Of a stretch of DNA of 30,281 nt, positions 7,626-15,464 are shown one piece after another. The translations under genes and the position numbers were made by a program. How positions within the stretch are numbered: position 1 is the first letter of the stretch; each line of letters begins with the position of its first letter. The stretch is from JAZDHV01 sp043810355. Its GTDB lineage: Archaea; Nanobdellota; Nanobdellia; Woesearchaeales; JAGVYU01. The notes under the pieces are model-generated. The model was not told the origin of the DNA, made no database searches, and worked only from the letters and a program-made list of their open reading frames with translations. The stretch lies in assembly GCA_043810355.1 (NCBI GenBank), contig JBDROB010000079.1, forward strand, positions 1 to 30,281, in the 5' to 3' direction.

Positions 7626-8609
7626 ATGAAATTTTCAGTTTACAGGACAATTGGAAGGTTATATCCTAAATTTATTAGAGTCAAGCTTGAGACATTGCTT
7701 GTTTATTCAAATATCAAGATTGATTCAGGCAAGTTTCTAGGTTTCTCACTATCCTTCTCATTGCTGTTGTCATTGGCTATTGGTTTTAACCTTGGTGTGA
7801 TATTTGCTGCTAGCTTTCTGCCTTTATTCTTAATTTCTTTTTTTTCCTTGAACTTTTCAGTCTATATGTGGCTATTATTGACTGCTGATAAGAAAGGTAA
7901 ATTTATTGAAGGAGTCCTGCCAGATGCATTGCAGCTGATGAGTTCAAATCTGCGTGCAGGCTTTACAACAGATAAAGCACTGTTATTGGCTGCTAGGCCT
8001 GAATTTGGACCTTTAAGGGATGAGATTAACATTGTTGGAAAAGAGATTGCTACAGGTAAAGAGATAGGTGAATCTATGATGGGTATCATCAAGAGGGTGA
8101 AATCTTCAAATCTTGAGAGGACTATTGAACTTATTGTATCTGGTATTAAATCAGGTGGTGAATTGTCATCTTTGCTTGATGAGACTGCAGCAGATCTAAG
8201 AAATCAGCATTTAGTTGATAAGAAGATCAGGAGTTCTGTTAATATGTATATAATATTTATTTTTGTGGCAGCTGGTCTTGCCTCTCCAGTTCTGTTTGGC
8301 CTATCTTCTTATCTGGTTGAGGTCTTGACATTCTCTATGTCACAGATATCGATTCCAAATGAAATGACTAATCTAAACCTTCCATTTTCTTTTACTTCAA
8401 TTGCAATTAGTGTTGATTTTGTGATCAAGTTTGCCATAACATTCCTTATCACAACTTCATTCTTCGGATCATTTATTATTGGATTGATAAGCAAGGGTAA
8501 GGAAAAAGAAGGTGTCAAATTTATTCCTATGATAATGCTCTTGTCATTGGCTTTGTTCTTTTTGTCAAGAATAATTATTAAGGCAATGTTAGGTGGATTA
8601 TTTCTTTAG
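7626..8609 (+). CDS. Type II secretion F-domain (TadC-like) membrane platform protein, second copy
   Basis: A 327-residue T2SF-family membrane protein, with GGTGA 5 bases before the ATG and 9 nt after the previous stop. The T2SF core contains GVLPDALQLMSSNLRAGFTT and ELIVSGIKSGGELSSLL, matching the equivalent LPALRTIL and LVNGIKSGSS blocks of the preceding protein, so the two are paralogues. Membrane segments lie at about residues 37-85, 208-230, 257-285 and 295-320. It probably forms a heteromeric platform with its neighbour. The operon ends here: the next genes are on the other strand, 22 bp away. Confidence 0.88.
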   Translation: MKFSVYRTIGRLYPKFIRVKLETLLVYSNIKIDSGKFLGFSLSFSLLLSLAIGFNLGVIFAASFLPLFLISFFSLNFSVYMWLLLTADKKGKFIEGVLPDALQLMSSNLRAGFTTDKALLLAARPEFGPLRDEINIVGKEIATGKEIGESMMGIIKRVKSSNLERTIELIVSGIKSGGELSSLLDETAADLRNQHLVDKKIRSSVNMYIIFIFVAAGLASPVLFGLSSYLVEVLTFSMSQISIPNEMTNLNLPFSFTSIAISVDFVIKFAITFLITTSFFGSFIIGLISKGKEKEGVKFIPMIMLLSLALFFLSRIIIKAMLGGLFL

Positions 8610-8631
8610 AGTTAGATGATAAATCATAGAT

Positions 8632-8934
8632 TTATTTTTCTTTAAAGCTTCCCTGTAATTTGATAAAATCAAATAATGAGCTCATGCTTACTAATGTAAA
8701 AAGAAATATGACTGCAAAGAAAAATGCAGGCTCGTACTGGATAGCTATCTTAATATTGAACTCGCTGAGTATAAAGCTGATTCCCCATATGATCGCAACA
8801 ATTGAGGCTGTTCCAAAATACAGCCATAGGTGGGATGCTTCTTTTAGTCTTTCATAATTCTTATATGCATAATATGTTGCTCCCATAAATGCAAAGATTC
8901 CAATAATATCAATTATTATGATCAAGATATTCAT
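8632..8934 (-). CDS. Small three-helix membrane protein, last gene of a coupled trio
   Basis: A 100-residue protein with three hydrophobic segments (about 2-22, 37-57 and 70-90) and a short charged tail ending FKLQGSFKEK-like; no family is recognised. Its ATG overlaps the stop of the preceding gene as ATGA (8931-8934), the classic sign of translational coupling. Its partners are another small membrane protein and a KaiC-like protein, so a membrane-sensor or anchor role is possible (inference). Confidence 0.7.
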   Translation of the reverse strand: MNILIIIIDIIGIFAFMGATYYAYKNYERLKEASHLWLYFGTASIVAIIWGISFILSEFNIKIAIQYEPAFFFAVIFLFTLVSMSSLFDFIKLQGSFKEK

Positions 8935-9263
8935 TTTTTGAATGCCTCTTTTGTTTTTCTTTCTATGAGCTTCATCTTATTGTTTGCTGTATAAGCTGTT
9001 AGGAAGAACATTATTCCTGCAAGCATTATTCCGAAAATATGGACCAAATACTTGAATGTGATCTCAATGGATTCTAATCTGACAAATCCAAAATATAAGT
9101 AAAATATGCCTGAGAATGAGCCTAATACAAGGAATGTGTAGGCGAATGAGGCTATTTTTAAGTCCCTATGTTTATAGTTGTCAATCAGCATAGCAAAAAA
9201 TGCAATAAGTACTAATACAAGCCTGAATAGGTTGAATATTATTTCTGATTGGTATTGTATCAT
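8931..9263 (-). CDS. Small membrane protein, middle gene of a coupled trio
   Basis: A 110-residue protein with about three hydrophobic segments (residues 8-27, 35-58 and 72-95), followed by a basic, amphipathic tail KLIERKTKEAFKK. No family is recognised. Both ends overlap neighbours by 4 nt (ATGA at 9260-9263 and at 8931-8934), so all three proteins are probably made in fixed ratio. It resembles its downstream neighbour in size and layout and could form a hetero-oligomer with it (inference). Confidence 0.7.
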   Translation of the reverse strand: MIQYQSEIIFNLFRLVLVLIAFFAMLIDNYKHRDLKIASFAYTFLVLGSFSGIFYLYFGFVRLESIEITFKYLVHIFGIMLAGIMFFLTAYTANNKMKLIERKTKEAFKK

Positions 9264-9793
9264 TTAGGTTCCACCTTTTCATCGCAAAATTGAATTAATT
9301 GGTTGATCAATTGCTCATCCATTTCCTTTTCTATGCTCAATATTATCCCTTGTGTCTCCCATTCTCGCATTCTTCCAGTGAGGAAATGCGCAAATTTTAT
9401 CACGCTTTTTGAATTATTGTATATTAAGAGTGTTGATAGTGTGTCAAAAAAAATGAATTTTTTCTTGTCTTTCAATATTTCAATTGCTTGTCTCAATGAT
9501 ATTGTGATGTCTGTAAGATTTGTTGGTGAGTCTAGGAATATGCAGTTTTTTACATCCTCACCCTCTCCTCCTGTGGATTTTGTGATTGCATCGATTATGA
9601 ATAGGTTGTCAATTCCTATATTGTTTTTCTGGAATATGTTGACTAGATTATGGTATGGCCTGTTGACTGTTACATAGATTCCATACAATTTATCCTGATT
9701 TATCAGTTTGCTTAGAATTTGAACATTTGTCTTTACATACTCTTCTGCCTTGATTATATACAATATTATCTTAGCCTCTTTTCCATCTGCCAT
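9260..9793 (-). CDS. KaiC/RecA-like protein without a P-loop (DUF835/DUF7504-like)
   Basis: A 177-residue protein with the fold pattern of archaeal KaiC-like/DUF835-type signalling proteins: LYIIKAEEYVKTNVQIL and GIYVTVNRPYHNLVNIFQ at the N-terminus, NLFIIDAIT, FLDSPTNLTDITISLRQAIE, and a Walker-B-like strand KFIFFDTLSTLLIYNNSKSV. No GxxxxGK[ST] Walker A loop is present, so ATP hydrolysis is unlikely; such proteins are thought to act as sensor or adaptor domains. It is the first gene of a trio joined by 4-nt overlaps to two small membrane proteins. A TTTATATAA box lies about 30 bp before the ATG. Confidence 0.75.
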   Translation of the reverse strand: MADGKEAKIILYIIKAEEYVKTNVQILSKLINQDKLYGIYVTVNRPYHNLVNIFQKNNIGIDNLFIIDAITKSTGGEGEDVKNCIFLDSPTNLTDITISLRQAIEILKDKKKFIFFDTLSTLLIYNNSKSVIKFAHFLTGRMREWETQGIILSIEKEMDEQLINQLIQFCDEKVEPK

Positions 9794-9848
9794 ATAAACT
9801 ATATCTTGCCAGAATAATTATATAAAATTATCGGAAAAAGAGGTGTTT

Positions 9849-10010
9849 CTAATCTTCAAACCTGCTTTTTACCTTATATTTGTCAGAATTCAATATCTCA
9901 GTAATCTCTTCCTGATATTTTTTATCAATCTTTTTCCTGGTAAAAAACTTATAAAGTATGAAAATTCCCAATAAAAATCCAAATCCAATCAAAAGATTGT
10001 CATTTACCAT
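9849..10010 (-). CDS. 53-residue single-pass membrane protein
   Basis: A short frame with ATG at 10010 and TAG at 9849-9851. It encodes a hydrophobic N-terminal helix (LLIGFGFLLGIFILYKFF, about residues 6-23), a basic stop-transfer stretch TRKKIDKK and a charged tail including EEITEILNSDKYKVKSRFE. The real-gene evidence is this membrane-protein layout and a TTTAAAA box centred 27 bp before the ATG, the leaderless promoter spacing seen at many genes here. The function is unknown. It lies between two minus-strand genes and may be co-expressed with them. Confidence 0.6.
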   Translation of the reverse strand: MVNDNLLIGFGFLLGIFILYKFFTRKKIDKKYQEEITEILNSDKYKVKSRFED

Positions 10011-10117
10011 TTTAACAATTAATCAATGCATACTTTTAAATCTTTTCTTTTTGATTGAAAAAATTAGTCATAAAATCCATTTTTTAGGACAAAACCTGAT
10101 ATCATCTGTATCATCTG

Positions 10118-10546
10118 CTAGACTGCAATTTTCTTCAAAATTGGCATTTTATTTTCAATAGGTGCATCAACTTCTTTCTGCCACATCAGGCCAAGATTTC
10201 TGAGTACATCTGTGAACTTCTTTGATATCCTGTATTTTTTCTGGTAAAGGTCATAGTCAATTAATCCCATGCTTTTCATTGGTGTCACGATCCTGTCATA
10301 GAATTGTCTCTTGTTATAAGAAAGTTTGACAACTCTTCCTTTATATTCCCCTTGGTCAAGTTCAGCAACAAACTTTCCTTCATGCAATTGTGTGGCAATG
10401 ACTGACATCTCTGCCTTTGTCAGTTCATTTCCTTTTGATTTCATATAATTAAGAAGTACTCTGGCGACAATGCTTTGTTGTGGTGTAGAGAATATTATCT
10501 CAAAAATATTGTCTGGCAGATTAAAATAATCTAATAATATTACCAT
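10118..10546 (-). CDS. Predicted winged-helix-like protein of unknown function
   Basis: A 142-residue soluble protein starting at ATG 10546 with a GGGGGT ribosome site close upstream. Residues 20-60 hold helices suited to a helix-turn-helix (SIVARVLLNYMKSKGNELTK), and residues about 80-125 (NKRQFYDRIVTPMKSMGLID, then KKYRISKKF) resemble a winged-helix recognition helix and wing. Such proteins are often transcription factors in archaea, but no family is recognised with certainty. It is followed on its strand by the 53-residue membrane protein and preceded by Cfa at 128 bp. Confidence 0.65.
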   Translation of the reverse strand: MVILLDYFNLPDNIFEIIFSTPQQSIVARVLLNYMKSKGNELTKAEMSVIATQLHEGKFVAELDQGEYKGRVVKLSYNKRQFYDRIVTPMKSMGLIDYDLYQKKYRISKKFTDVLRNLGLMWQKEVDAPIENKMPILKKIAV

Positions 10547-10674
10547 ATTTACCCCCTAGATAAGAACTAATGCATTCTAATATATAAATATTATGTTTTA
10601 ATATACTAGTTTCAATAATACAGGAATTAATTTCAATTATGTGAATAAAAAATAATTTGATCTATTATATCAAA

Positions 10675-11802
10675 TTACCAATCGCTTGGATAACCACCTT
10701 TCACTCCATTTTTTGAATAAACAATCTGCCATACCTGATTCTTTCTTGCTCTAAAAGAGCCGGCACAGCATAAAATGTAATAATCCCACATCCTTTTGAA
10801 CCTCTCGCCATAATTGTCTTTTATTTCATCCCAGTGATAATTGAAATTCCTGTGCCATGCCAATAGAGTAGGGTCATAATATTGCCCAAAACTGTGAAAA
10901 TGCTCTTGCACAAATAATCCTTCTGATGCTCTTGCAATCTGGCTAACTGATGGAAGCATTGAATTTGGAAAAATATATTTTCCTATCCAAGGATCTGTCA
11001 GCTTGACTGACCTGTTTCCTCCAATTGTATGAAGAAGAAATAATCCATCATTTTTAAGATATCTCCTAACTTTTTTCATAAATCTCCTGTAATTCTTGAC
11101 ACCAACATGCTCAAACATTCCAACAGAGACAATCCTGTCAAATTTTTCATTAAGATCACGATAATCCTGAAACCTGATATATATAGGAAGCCCTTGACAA
11201 TTTTCTCTCGCTAGTTTTACTTGCTCTTTTGAAACAGTTATTCCAACCACTTCAGCTTCATATTTTTCAGCTGCATATTGTGCAAAACTGCCCCATCCGC
11301 ATCCAATATCCAAAACCTTTAATCCCTTTTGCTTGTCCAATCCCATTTTTCTGCATATTAGTTCCAGTTTTGCTTCCTGTGCTTTTTCAAGAGTATCTGC
11401 ATCTCTCCAAAAACCACAGCTGTAATTCATCCTCTTGTCAAGCATTCTTATGTAGATATCATTTCCAATGTCATAGTGTGCTTTTCCTATATGAAATGAT
11501 CTTTTCACTTTTTGAAGATTAAAGACCCTTGCCTTGATCGCCTGCAGTACCATATCTGCTGAAGGAGTGACTTTTCTATCTATTTCTGCTCTCAGCAGTC
11601 TGTCAAAGAATTGGTCAAGTGCATTGCAGTCCCACCAGCCATCCATGTATGATTCTCCTAATCCAAGTGAATGCTGAGCTAGGACTCTTTTATACATCTT
11701 AGGATTATGCACTTGGATGTCATATGGTTCATTACCACCTATTTGAATGCCTGCAATGTCCAGGATTTCTTCAACAGTCTTCTTACTGCTTTTTACCCCC
11801 AT
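10675..11802 (-). CDS. cfa: Cyclopropane-fatty-acyl-phospholipid synthase
   Basis: Transfers a methylene group from AdoMet to the double bond of an unsaturated phospholipid acyl chain. The 375-residue protein is nearly the length of E. coli Cfa (382) and strikingly similar to it over the catalytic domain. AdoMet motif VLDIGCGWG lies at residues 163-171. All catalytic landmarks are present: NYSCGFW (Cys129, matching E. coli Cys139), VGMFEHVG (Glu), LLHTIG (His), YYDPTLLAWH (Tyr) and CCAGSFRARKNQVWQ (Cys). The N-terminal domain (about 1-90) is also bacterial-like. A TATTATAAAA-type box 27 bp before the ATG suggests leaderless transcription. The bacterial character implies gene transfer. Its substrate is unclear in an organism expected to have isoprenoid ether lipids. 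Confidence 0.93.
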   Translation of the reverse strand: MGVKSSKKTVEEILDIAGIQIGGNEPYDIQVHNPKMYKRVLAQHSLGLGESYMDGWWDCNALDQFFDRLLRAEIDRKVTPSADMVLQAIKARVFNLQKVKRSFHIGKAHYDIGNDIYIRMLDKRMNYSCGFWRDADTLEKAQEAKLELICRKMGLDKQKGLKVLDIGCGWGSFAQYAAEKYEAEVVGITVSKEQVKLARENCQGLPIYIRFQDYRDLNEKFDRIVSVGMFEHVGVKNYRRFMKKVRRYLKNDGLFLLHTIGGNRSVKLTDPWIGKYIFPNSMLPSVSQIARASEGLFVQEHFHSFGQYYDPTLLAWHRNFNYHWDEIKDNYGERFKRMWDYYILCCAGSFRARKNQVWQIVYSKNGVKGGYPSDW

Positions 11803-11864
11803 ATTATATGGAAATTCATTTAATTTTATAATATTTACTAATCTACATCACAACCTAAAAAAAA

Positions 11865-12629
11865 TCATAAAAACATATGCTGATAATTCATGAAAATATT
11901 CTTTGCAGTCTCTTCTTCATCCATATTCTTGATTTCAGCTATCTTTTTCACTGAAACTGCAATATTGGCAGGTTCATTCCTTTTTCCTGGAAAAGGGCTT
12001 AGGTAAGGACCGTCTGTTTCAGTCAATAATTTGTTGACATTCACTTCTTTGACAACTTGCTGAAAATGAGAGCTTCTCACAACAGTGCATGGGATTGATT
12101 GATACCATCCATTTTTCTCAATTCTTTTGACAAGTTCTATTGTTCCGCAAAAACAATGCATCATAACTTTCTTTATTCCGCTTTTTTCAATAATCTCAAT
12201 AGTTTCTTTTTCTGCTTTCCTTGAATGAACAATGATTGGCTTTTTGATCTCAATTGCTAATTCAATCATTTTCTGAAACAATTCTTTCTGCCTCTGCCTC
12301 TTATAATCATCCTTAACCCAATAATAATCTAATCCAATCTCTCCAACTGCAACAATCTTATTTTTATTCTTTCGAATAAAATCTATTTCATCATCAATAT
12401 CTTTATCACTCATTTTCAGATTCAGAACATCAACTGGATATAATCCAAGTGCAGCCTTAATCAGATCATATTTCTCTGCCAGCTCTAAAGTTTTCCTGTT
12501 TGACTCAGGCAAAAGCCCGTTATTGATGATTGCCTTGACACCAGCCTCCTTAGCCCTCTCCAGCACTTTATCAATATCCTTCTGGAACTGTTTGGAATCA
12601 ATATGATTGTGGCAGTCTATTAGCATCAT
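11865..12629 (-). CDS. tatD: TatD-family metal-dependent hydrolase (putative DNase)
   Basis: A 254-residue TIM-barrel amidohydrolase-fold protein; family members are metal-dependent 3'-5' exonucleases/DNases linked to DNA repair. Metal-binding motifs are visible: DCHNH near the N-terminus, AVGEIGLDYYW (Glu), PIIVHSRKAE (His), MMHCFCG (His) and LLTETDGPYLSP (Asp). Length is normal. The ATG at 12629 is immediately followed by a second ATG; a TTTAAATT box about 29 bp upstream fits the first. The gene stands alone between Cfa and the pilin-like peptide. Confidence 0.88.
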   Translation of the reverse strand: MMLIDCHNHIDSKQFQKDIDKVLERAKEAGVKAIINNGLLPESNRKTLELAEKYDLIKAALGLYPVDVLNLKMSDKDIDDEIDFIRKNKNKIVAVGEIGLDYYWVKDDYKRQRQKELFQKMIELAIEIKKPIIVHSRKAEKETIEIIEKSGIKKVMMHCFCGTIELVKRIEKNGWYQSIPCTVVRSSHFQQVVKEVNVNKLLTETDGPYLSPFPGKRNEPANIAVSVKKIAEIKNMDEEETAKNIFMNYQHMFL

Positions 12630-12715
12630 GATAAATTAATCCTAATCATCCCTAATTTAAATTAGTTTCTAAAATTATAGTAACTATTAAATATTGATTT
12701 GATTTTGATCAATTG

Positions 12716-12838
12716 ATGTTCAAAAACAAGAAAGGAATAGAATTGGCTGTAAATTTCTTGGTTAAACTGATTTTGATCATTATAACATTTATTATAGGTT
12801 TATATTTAATCTTTTTATTTTTTTCAAAACTGAAATAA
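12716..12838 (+). CDS. 40-residue pilin-like peptide with class III-type signal
   Basis: A 40-codon frame in an otherwise gene-free 321-bp gap. The peptide begins with a basic stretch ending in Lys-Lys-Gly, then IELAVNFLVKLILIII, an uninterrupted hydrophobic helix of about 30 residues. This is the layout of archaeal type IV prepilins: basic leader, Gly at the cleavage site, Glu soon after, then a hydrophobic assembly helix. Almost nothing follows the helix, so it would be a minimal pilin or pilin-like helper. A TATTAAATA box is centred about 28 bp before the ATG and no ribosome site is seen, so a leaderless transcript fits. The alternative is a chance AT-rich frame. Confidence 0.5.
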   Translation: MFKNKKGIELAVNFLVKLILIIITFIIGLYLIFLFFSKLK

Positions 12839-12950
12839 TTTCTTATAAATATCCTAAAATTTATATTTTTCATTAAAACACATCTTTTCAATAATAGAAA
12901 AATTTAAATTCAACTCCATAATACCTTTTATTAGTAAAAAAGGTGATTCA

Positions 12951-13703
12951 ATGAGAACTATTTGCATTATTAACCAGAAAGGTGGTGTTGGCAAGACTAC
13001 AACTGTCGCTTCTTTATCTGTTGGTTTGGCCAGAAAAGGAAGAAAAGTCCTTATTTTGGATCTTGATTCTCAAGGCAACTTAAGCACTTATCTTTGTGCT
13101 CATTCTGACAAAAATATGTATCATCTTCTTATCAATAAGGAAAATCCAAACAATTGCATTGTAAACATTGCGGAAAACCTGGATATTATTCCCTCTAACA
13201 AGGAGTTGGCTCAGGCAGAGATATCATTGTCAGGAATCCCTTCAAGGGAGACTGTTTTGAAAAGAGCATTAGAGCCAGTAAAAGGGTATGATTATATTCT
13301 TGTTGATTGTCCTCCATCTTTAAGTTTGTTGAGCCAGAATGCATTGGCATTTTGCAAAGAGGCTTTTGTCCCAGTTGCCACAGAATATCTTGCTTTAGAT
13401 GGATTAAAGAAAATCTCAGCTAACATCGATGAGATGAATGAATTATTCAAGCATAAATTAAAGATTTCTGCAATAATCCCTACAATGTATGATAAGAGGA
13501 TAAAAAGTTGCATTAAGACATTGGCTGAAATAAGAAGAGGTTACAATGGAATAGTTCTCCCACCGATAAGGACTAACTCAAAATTAAAAGAAGCTCCAGG
13601 TCTAGGCACATCCATCTATGATTATGCCAAATACTCACGAGGAGCAAAAGACTATCAAAAGCTTGTTGATGCTGTCATTGATCAGGAATTTTATTATAAC
13701 TGA
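12951..13703 (+). CDS. parA: ParA/Soj-family Walker-type partition ATPase
   Basis: A 250-residue ParA-type ATPase, which forms ATP-dependent dimers on DNA or membranes to position chromosomes, plasmids or complexes. The deviant Walker A KGGVGKTTT lies at residues 10-18, with LILDLDSQGNLST (switch I/A') and YDYILVDCPPSLSLLS (Walker B) following. The small size and lack of an N-terminal helix-turn-helix match chromosomal Soj or type Ib ParA. GGTGA precedes the ATG by a few bases. No ParB gene is adjacent, which is usual for archaeal orphan ParAs, but the downstream spacer is rich in inverted repeats. Confidence 0.92.
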   Translation: MRTICIINQKGGVGKTTTVASLSVGLARKGRKVLILDLDSQGNLSTYLCAHSDKNMYHLLINKENPNNCIVNIAENLDIIPSNKELAQAEISLSGIPSRETVLKRALEPVKGYDYILVDCPPSLSLLSQNALAFCKEAFVPVATEYLALDGLKKISANIDEMNELFKHKLKISAIIPTMYDKRIKSCIKTLAEIRRGYNGIVLPPIRTNSKLKEAPGLGTSIYDYAKYSRGAKDYQKLVDAVIDQEFYYN

Positions 13704-14011
13704 ATCTTTATTTTATTCCAATTTTTTCCTATTTAATTCAACAAATGTTATCAAATCCCGAATTCATTAGAACTACATACCATTGAATTTGTTCTTTATT
13801 GTAGTTAGACAATATTAATTCAAATGAAATTCATCTAATTCCGATTTCATTCGGATTGCCTTCAATTGAAATCGTAACTTATTAAAACGACAAATTTTCC
13901 TTTAAAAAAAATTAATTAATCTCTTTTTTCTTTTTTTCTTTCCAAAACAGAAACTTTTATATTGTCAAATACTAATTTTAATCTAATCAATTAAAAAAAA
14001 GAGGTAAAAAA
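13704..14011. repeat. Gene-free spacer with inverted repeats and a degenerate copy of the GAATTCGTTCC repeat
   Basis: The 308-bp gap after parA contains TCCGATTTCATTCGGA (13840-13855; 5-bp arms), ATGAAATTCAT (13824-13834), related 11-mers CCGAATTCATT (13758-13768) and CCGATTTCATT (13841-13851), and TTGAATTTGTTCTTTATT (13783-13800), a degenerate form of the repeat found after cdc48. A TTTTATATTG box at about 13951-13960 is a likely promoter for the next gene. No coding frame is convincing. Confidence 0.45.
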
Positions 14012-14848
14012 TTGTTTGAACAGCTTTACAAGCCAAAATTCCTGAAATCAAAGCCTAGATATGCTTTCTTATTGGGTTTTGCTTATTGTATAATTGGTGT
14101 TTTCTCTGCAAAACTTATTTTTGGATCAAACCCAGGTTTGATGAGTGTTGCATTCACTTCAATCTTATTGATACCTTTATTGAATAACTTATTGAGCATA
14201 AGTGAGAAAGCTGAAACAAGAGAGAAAGGATTCAATCTTAAAGTTTTGTTCATGGATCATAAGGACTTGTTCAAGATTTATTTTCTTGCTTTTATGGGCA
14301 TTTTCTGCGCTTATTTGATTTTTGCCATTGTCTGGCCTGTAGATTTTTCAATCTTCTACTTGAGCCCTCAGCTAAAGGTTGCTGGAATCGCTGGAAGTGC
14401 AATAAATGGTAATTCAGCTTTTTTCTTCAATATATTAAAAAATAACATGATTGTTTTGATTGCTTGCTTGTTCCTTTCATTTTTTTATGGTGCTGGATCA
14501 ATCCTGTTCATTGCTTGGAATGCTTCTGTTTGGGGCAGTGTTTTTGGATTCAGGATTAAGGAGGTTATCATTTACAGCAACCAGAATTGGGCTTCTGCAT
14601 TCTTATACACAATCATTCCTGTTTTGCCTCATATGATTACAGAGGGTCTTTCATATTTCGCAGCTGCAATTGTTGGTGGAGTTGTCTCAAAAGCATTTCT
14701 TTCAGAACAATTTGGAAGCAAGCGTTTCAAGAAAGTTATCAATGACGCTATGATATTTTTCGTATTAGCTTTTATTTTGGTTGTTGTTGGAGCCTTTCTT
14801 GAAGTATACATTTTCCCTTATCTTGTAAGTTGGATTTCTCATATATAA
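14012..14848 (+). CDS. SpoIIM (DUF95) family integral membrane protein
   Basis: A 278-residue protein with about six membrane segments (roughly residues 17-38, 43-62, 88-112, 145-175, 195-225 and 245-272). The C-terminal half carries the SpoIIM/DUF95 hallmark LPHMITEGLSYFAAA (Pro-His...Glu between two helices) and FYGAGSILFIAWNASVWG. SpoIIM is needed for peptidoglycan remodelling in sporulating bacteria; the archaeal homologues have no known role. The start is TTG at 14012, supported by GAGGT at 14001-14005 with 6-nt spacing. The next gene has its own promoter. Confidence 0.82.
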   Translation: MFEQLYKPKFLKSKPRYAFLLGFAYCIIGVFSAKLIFGSNPGLMSVAFTSILLIPLLNNLLSISEKAETREKGFNLKVLFMDHKDLFKIYFLAFMGIFCAYLIFAIVWPVDFSIFYLSPQLKVAGIAGSAINGNSAFFFNILKNNMIVLIACLFLSFFYGAGSILFIAWNASVWGSVFGFRIKEVIIYSNQNWASAFLYTIIPVLPHMITEGLSYFAAAIVGGVVSKAFLSEQFGSKRFKKVINDAMIFFVLAFILVVVGAFLEVYIFPYLVSWISHI

Positions 14849-14914
14849 CTTCAACTACACTATAAAATAATAAACTTTATATACTTACTTGAAAAACTTA
14901 ATATTGGTGATAAT

Positions 14915-15349
14915 ATGGGTGTAATCGGTTTTAATTTTACAAAGATAAATGTTGAAAAGACTAAGTCTATTTCAGGCAAGATTAACATAAACAATAATGT
15001 TGTTATAAAGAATATTTCTGAAAAAGAGTTGAATTTCTCAAAAGATCAGGTTGGAATTCAGTTTGATTTTGAATTTTCATCAAAATATGAGCCAGATTTT
15101 GGTTTCATCATCCTTAATGGAGAGGTTATCTATTTGGAGGATAAGAAAAAATCAAAAGAGATTCTTGATAATTGGAAAAAGAATAAGAAATTGGAGAAGG
15201 ATATTATGACTTCTGTTCTGAACAATGTATTGATGAAATGCAATATTGAATCATTGATCTTGAGTCAGCAGATTAATCTGCCTCCGCCTATCCCTCTTCC
15301 AAAGGTTAATGCTGAAGTTGCGACAGAGACAGGTAAGGGAAAAAAGTAA
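14915..15349 (+). CDS. Conserved small archaeal protein of unknown function
   Basis: A 144-residue soluble protein. Landmarks are IGFNFTKINVEK at the N-terminus, GKININNNV, a beta-rich middle (GIQFDFEFSSKYEPDFGFII), an alpha-helical KKSKEILDNWKKNKKLEKDI segment and a proline-rich NLPPPIPLPKV near the C-terminus. I recall similar small proteins in DPANN genomes, but no function. A beta-sheet/long-helix SecB-like fold is speculation. A TTTATATAC box lies about 35 bp upstream and GGTGAT 5 bases before the ATG. Confidence 0.72.
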   Translation: MGVIGFNFTKINVEKTKSISGKININNNVVIKNISEKELNFSKDQVGIQFDFEFSSKYEPDFGFIILNGEVIYLEDKKKSKEILDNWKKNKKLEKDIMTSVLNNVLMKCNIESLILSQQINLPPPIPLPKVNAEVATETGKGKK

Positions 15350-15464
15350 AATTTATAAATAACATTCCATTCACTACTCTAGGTGTTTTAGAAAAGAGTT
15401 ACTTTCCTATTTGTTCTTAAGACTATAAAAGTATTTATAGCATTATTTATTAGCTGAGGTTAAG

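Noticed and set aside
9303..9677. 124-codon plus-strand frame
   Set aside because: Antisense shadow of the KaiC-like gene, which has a promoter, coupling and family motifs.
12709..12891. 60-codon minus-strand frame
   Set aside because: Lys/Ile/Asn-only composition from AT-rich DNA; the plus-strand pilin-like frame has better signal and promoter support.
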